Origin: Parabacteroides chongii
Lineage (GTDB): Bacteria > Bacteroidota > Bacteroidia > Bacteroidales > Tannerellaceae
Length of the DNA stretch: 64,000 nt
NCBI RefSeq assembly: GCF_029581355.1
Contig: NZ_CP120849.1
Span: 5,240,501-5,304,500, forward strand
Reading direction: 5' to 3'
Shown here: in pieces, positions 61,961 through 64,000 of the stretch
How positions within the stretch are numbered: the first letter of the stretch is position 1
Layout of the letters: each line of letters begins with the position of its first letter
Notes under the pieces: generated by a model
Seen by the model: only the letters and a program-made list of their open reading frames with translations
Database searches by the model: none
What the model was told of the DNA's origin: nothing
Made by a program: the position numbers and the translations under genes

Positions 61961-61977
61961 TTTTTCAGTATGTATGG

Positions 61978-62010
61978 CAAAGATACGTATCAAAAAATAT
62001 AAATACAAAA
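61978..62010 (-). promoter_or_regulatory. Bacteroidota-type promoter for the sigma/FecR locus
   Basis: On the minus strand, TTTTG (62006-62010) and TATCTTTG (61978-61985) with a 20-bp spacer. Predicted start near 61970, giving a leader of about 240 nt. Confidence 0.65.
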
Positions 62011-62221
62011 ATTACAGAAAAATATACTTATTGATACTGGCAATTATTTTTCTTACAGTGGAGTTTTCACGAAGACCGATCGCCCTATTCTCACGTTTTT
62101 GTGTATTTTTGTAATATTAAGCACGGAAACGGGGTAGCTCTATTTTTTATATCAAATCGAAGCTAATTCGATAATTATCAACAATATAATACATACAGGT
62201 CAATCAGGGAACCCAAATCTC

Positions 62222-62318
62222 GTTTTAAACGAGCGAAAACTTGTTTTAAACGAGCTTAAAATCCGTTTTAAACGAAAAAAAACTCGTTTTAAACGAAATG
62301 CGGGTTCGTTTTAAACGA
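62222..62318. repeat. five-copy tandem palindrome array, 21-22-bp period
   Basis: GTTTTAAAC, usually within TCGTTTTAAACGA, starts at 62222, 62243, 62265, 62286 and 62308. Steps are 21, 22, 21 and 22 bp. All copies share the same off-centre T, so they are true direct repeats of an odd palindrome. The intervening sequence is not conserved. Confidence 0.9.
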
Positions 62319-62457
62319 GTTTTTGGAGAAACAATATAACCAACCTCGTAGGAGTAGGTTCCAAACCTGCTCTTATAACAGAATTGATCCGGCGAACAAC
62401 CAACGATTTAAATATATTCGATACCTTTGTCCCCGCAAATGATTAAAGAATAGAAAT

Positions 62458-63309
62458 ATGAACTATTACGAACTGAGATTTACATACGAATCGCCTATCG
62501 AAACGACGGTCATCAGCGATGTGCTGGCATCCGAACTGGGAGAGATCGGTTTTGAAAGTTTCACTGAAAACGAAGACGGCCTGCAGGCTTATATCTCCGA
62601 TCAATTATATAATGTAAAGGCATTGGACGACAAACTGAAAGAGTTCCCTCTGGAAAACGTGACGATCCGTTACACCGAACAACTTATCGAAAGCAAGGAC
62701 TGGAACGAGGAATGGGAAAAGAATTACTTCAAGCCCATCCGCATCGGCAACGAATGCATCATCCGCGCCTCTTTCCACGAACCGGAACCAGGCTATACAT
62801 ATAATATTATAATAGACCCCAAAATGGCTTTCGGGACAGGTAACCACGAGACGACTTTCCTGATGATCAGTGAAATGCTGAAGCTGGACCTCGAAGGTAA
62901 AGACCTGCTCGATATGGGTTGCGGAACGGCTGTTCTCGCCATCCTTGCCAAAATGAAAAAAGCCGGCAAGGTGGTCGGTATCGATATCGACGAATGGGCT
63001 TACAACAATGCGCTGGAGAATGTCCGCCTGAACAATACCGAAAACATACAGGTCGCATTGGGCGGAGCCGAACAAATCCCGGCTTTCGGAACATTCGATA
63101 TCGTCTTTGCCAACATAAACCGCAATATACTTTTGAACGATATACAACACTATACCAGCTGTATGAAGCCTGGAGCACTACTTTTTATGAGCGGGTTCTA
63201 CACACAGGACATTCCCGCCATCGAAGACGAATGCAAACGAAACGGATTGAATCTCATCTCCCATACAGAAAAAAACAACTGGGTGGCAGTCAAAACGCAG
63301 AAACAGTAA
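62458..63309 (+). CDS. prmA: ribosomal protein L11 methyltransferase
   Basis: A 283-residue SAM-dependent methyltransferase that trimethylates ribosomal protein L11. The N-terminal substrate-recognition domain is followed by the catalytic domain with IDPKMAFGTGNHETTFLMI, motif I LLDMGCGTAVLAILA, VVGIDIDEWAYNNALENV, and IVFANINRNILL. The length fits the family. A -7 box TACCTTTG at 62422-62429 precedes it; the palindrome array lies 140 bp upstream. Confidence 0.95.
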   Translation: MNYYELRFTYESPIETTVISDVLASELGEIGFESFTENEDGLQAYISDQLYNVKALDDKLKEFPLENVTIRYTEQLIESKDWNEEWEKNYFKPIRIGNECIIRASFHEPEPGYTYNIIIDPKMAFGTGNHETTFLMISEMLKLDLEGKDLLDMGCGTAVLAILAKMKKAGKVVGIDIDEWAYNNALENVRLNNTENIQVALGGAEQIPAFGTFDIVFANINRNILLNDIQHYTSCMKPGALLFMSGFYTQDIPAIEDECKRNGLNLISHTEKNNWVAVKTQKQ

Positions 63310-63397
63310 CTTTATTTAACATTAAAAGTTAATGCTGAAGTAAACTATCATCCAAAGAAAAGCGTTACTTTAGTAGACACATTTAAATGTAAGAGTT

Positions 63398-63619
63398 ATG
63401 AAAAATGTAGATTCTAAATTATTACTAGGTTTGGTAGTTGGAGCTGCAGTAGGTGCAGCAGTCGGATATCTGGCAGCTACCGATAAGAGAGAACAGTTAC
63501 TGGAAGAATTGAACGGTGTAGTTGGAAAAGTAAAAGAAGGCTTTAATTCCGCTCTCGCCAAGTACAAAGAAGGTAAGACTGAAGTTGTAAAGGCTACAGA
63601 AGAAATCGTAGCTGAATAA
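63398..63619 (+). CDS. YtxH-domain small protein
   Basis: A 73-residue protein with a Gly/Ala-rich N-terminal membrane-like helix (LLLGLVVGAAVGAAVGYLAA) followed by an amphipathic coiled region (KREQLLEELNGVVGKVKEGF), the YtxH layout. Related Bacillus proteins belong to the general stress response. It lies 6 bp before the holin-superfamily gene, so the two are probably co-transcribed. Confidence 0.88.
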   Translation: MKNVDSKLLLGLVVGAAVGAAVGYLAATDKREQLLEELNGVVGKVKEGFNSALAKYKEGKTEVVKATEEIVAE

Positions 63620-63625
63620 TCATTT

Positions 63626-64000
63626 ATGGAAAAAGATTCAGGAAAAATCTTTCGTGAGCTGAAAGAAGACGTTTCAACTTACGTAGAGTTAAAGCTTGAA
63701 CTTTTAAAGTTAAGCACATACGAGAGAAGCGGGCAGTTGATCGCGGTTCTTTCGTATGGCTTAATCTTATTGTTTCTGGCTTTCTTTGCCATCCTGTTCA
63801 TATTCCTGGCACTAGGGTTCTTCATGGGAGACGTTTTCGGTTCGATGGGAACCGGGTTTGCTTTCGTAGCAGTGCTGTATCTTCTCCTGATCGGACTCAT
63901 TATAATGAACAAACAAAGAATCTGCAACACCGTTCTCAACGTTGTGATTGCAGCATTAAACGGTAACGACGAAAAAGACGATGCAACAACAGAGACAAAA
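63626..64000 (+). CDS. putative Actinobacterial-type holin X / phage-holin-superfamily membrane protein (partial)
   Basis: The gene starts at ATG 63626 and runs off the window after 125 codons without a stop. It begins with an amphipathic helix (MEKDSGKIFRELKEDVSTYV) and has two transmembrane segments (LIAVLSYGLILLFLAFFAIL and GFAFVAVLYLLLIGLIIMN), as in the Phage_holin_3_6/YqjE group, then an acidic tail. Despite the name, such proteins pair with YtxH genes in ordinary chromosomes and are probably envelope-stress proteins rather than phage lysis genes. Confidence 0.75.
   Translation, partial: MEKDSGKIFRELKEDVSTYVELKLELLKLSTYERSGQLIAVLSYGLILLFLAFFAILFIFLALGFFMGDVFGSMGTGFAFVAVLYLLLIGLIIMNKQRICNTVLNVVIAALNGNDEKDDATTETK

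Larger units (their letters stand above)
61732..62457. other. 726-bp divergent gap with structured leader and palindrome array
   Basis: Leftward: a promoter at 61978-62010 and a leader with four complementary segments and a small reading frame. Rightward: a five-copy palindrome array at 62222-62318, a small hairpin near 62350-62374 and the prmA -7 box TACCTTTG at 62422-62429. No further gene seen. Confidence 0.75.

Noticed and set aside
63626..64000. Prophage remnant suggested by the holin-superfamily protein
   Set aside because: Neighbours are prmA and a YtxH gene; no other phage genes, and the family is common in ordinary chromosomes.
1..64000. CRISPR array among the repeat islands
   Set aside because: Repeat words are 5-13 bp with 7-22-bp periods, far below CRISPR repeat and spacer lengths, and no cas gene is present.

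Overview
The window reads as a chromosomal segment of a gut Bacteroidales, most likely Parabacteroides or a close relative (inference from gene content, no database used). Support comes from two SusC/SusD outer-membrane uptake pairs with FecR anti-sigma factors and ECF sigma factors, families largely confined to Bacteroidota (DUF3078, DUF3943, DUF3788, an S16 protein with an Ala/Lys/Glu-rich tail), and promoters of the Bacteroidota type (-33 TTTG, then 19-21 nt, then -7 TAnnTTTG) ahead of many genes. No rRNA, CRISPR array, insertion sequence or prophage block was seen. Three tRNAs are present: Ser-TGA and two identical Lys-CTT.

Layout. 1-9.3 kb is a patchwork of small accessory genes: WYL regulator, PNPOx-like flavoprotein, DsrE, DUF3788, a broken DUF3795 gene, aspartate dehydrogenase, a 2-hydroxyacid dehydrogenase relative, VOC, GrpB, a divergent LspA-like protein, AraC and GNAT/YoaP, Ogt, and a truncated acetyltransferase next to tRNA-Ser. 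9.4-25.6 kb is mostly housekeeping: thioredoxin lipoprotein, rpsP, ABC-F ATPase, DUF3943, TRIC-like channel, asparaginase, YycJ-like hydrolase, tRNA-Lys pair, pyridoxamine kinase, ketopantoate reductase relative, manA, glgB and a CPA2 antiporter. 25.9-36.3 kb holds a TonB receptor with a NikR-like regulator, then SusD, SusC and FecR, with gpmA lying between FecR and a divergently placed ECF sigma gene. 36.5-48.7 kb is again core: DUF3078, pheS, crcB, nth, murB, HU, upp, DUF1848 and a PAS/GAF histidine kinase. 48.8-62.0 kb is one minus-strand locus: sigma, FecR, SusC, SusD, a sugar isomerase/epimerase-like TIM barrel, a Gfo/Idh/MocA oxidoreductase and a giant HEAT plus double DUF1080 protein. 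It looks like an oxidative (3-keto) glycoside-utilisation locus. prmA, a YtxH protein and a partial holin-superfamily protein close the window.

Most notable. (1) The ECF sigma gene heading the 48.8-62 kb locus carries an in-frame TAG at codon 9, and its roughly 240-nt leader contains four alternating complementary segments that can fold as 1:2 plus 3:4 or as 2:3, overlapped by a 33-codon reading frame; this resembles an attenuator. (2) Several intergenic gaps carry short locus-specific palindromic words repeated on a period close to 22 bp, about two helical turns (4405-4464, 12481-12556, 25854-25938, 36374-36411, 62222-62318). Others use periods of 7 or 9-10 bp. Words differ between loci, but the spacing rule recurs. 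(3) The NikR-like protein aligns without gaps to E. coli NikR through the metal site yet lacks all three nickel-binding histidines.
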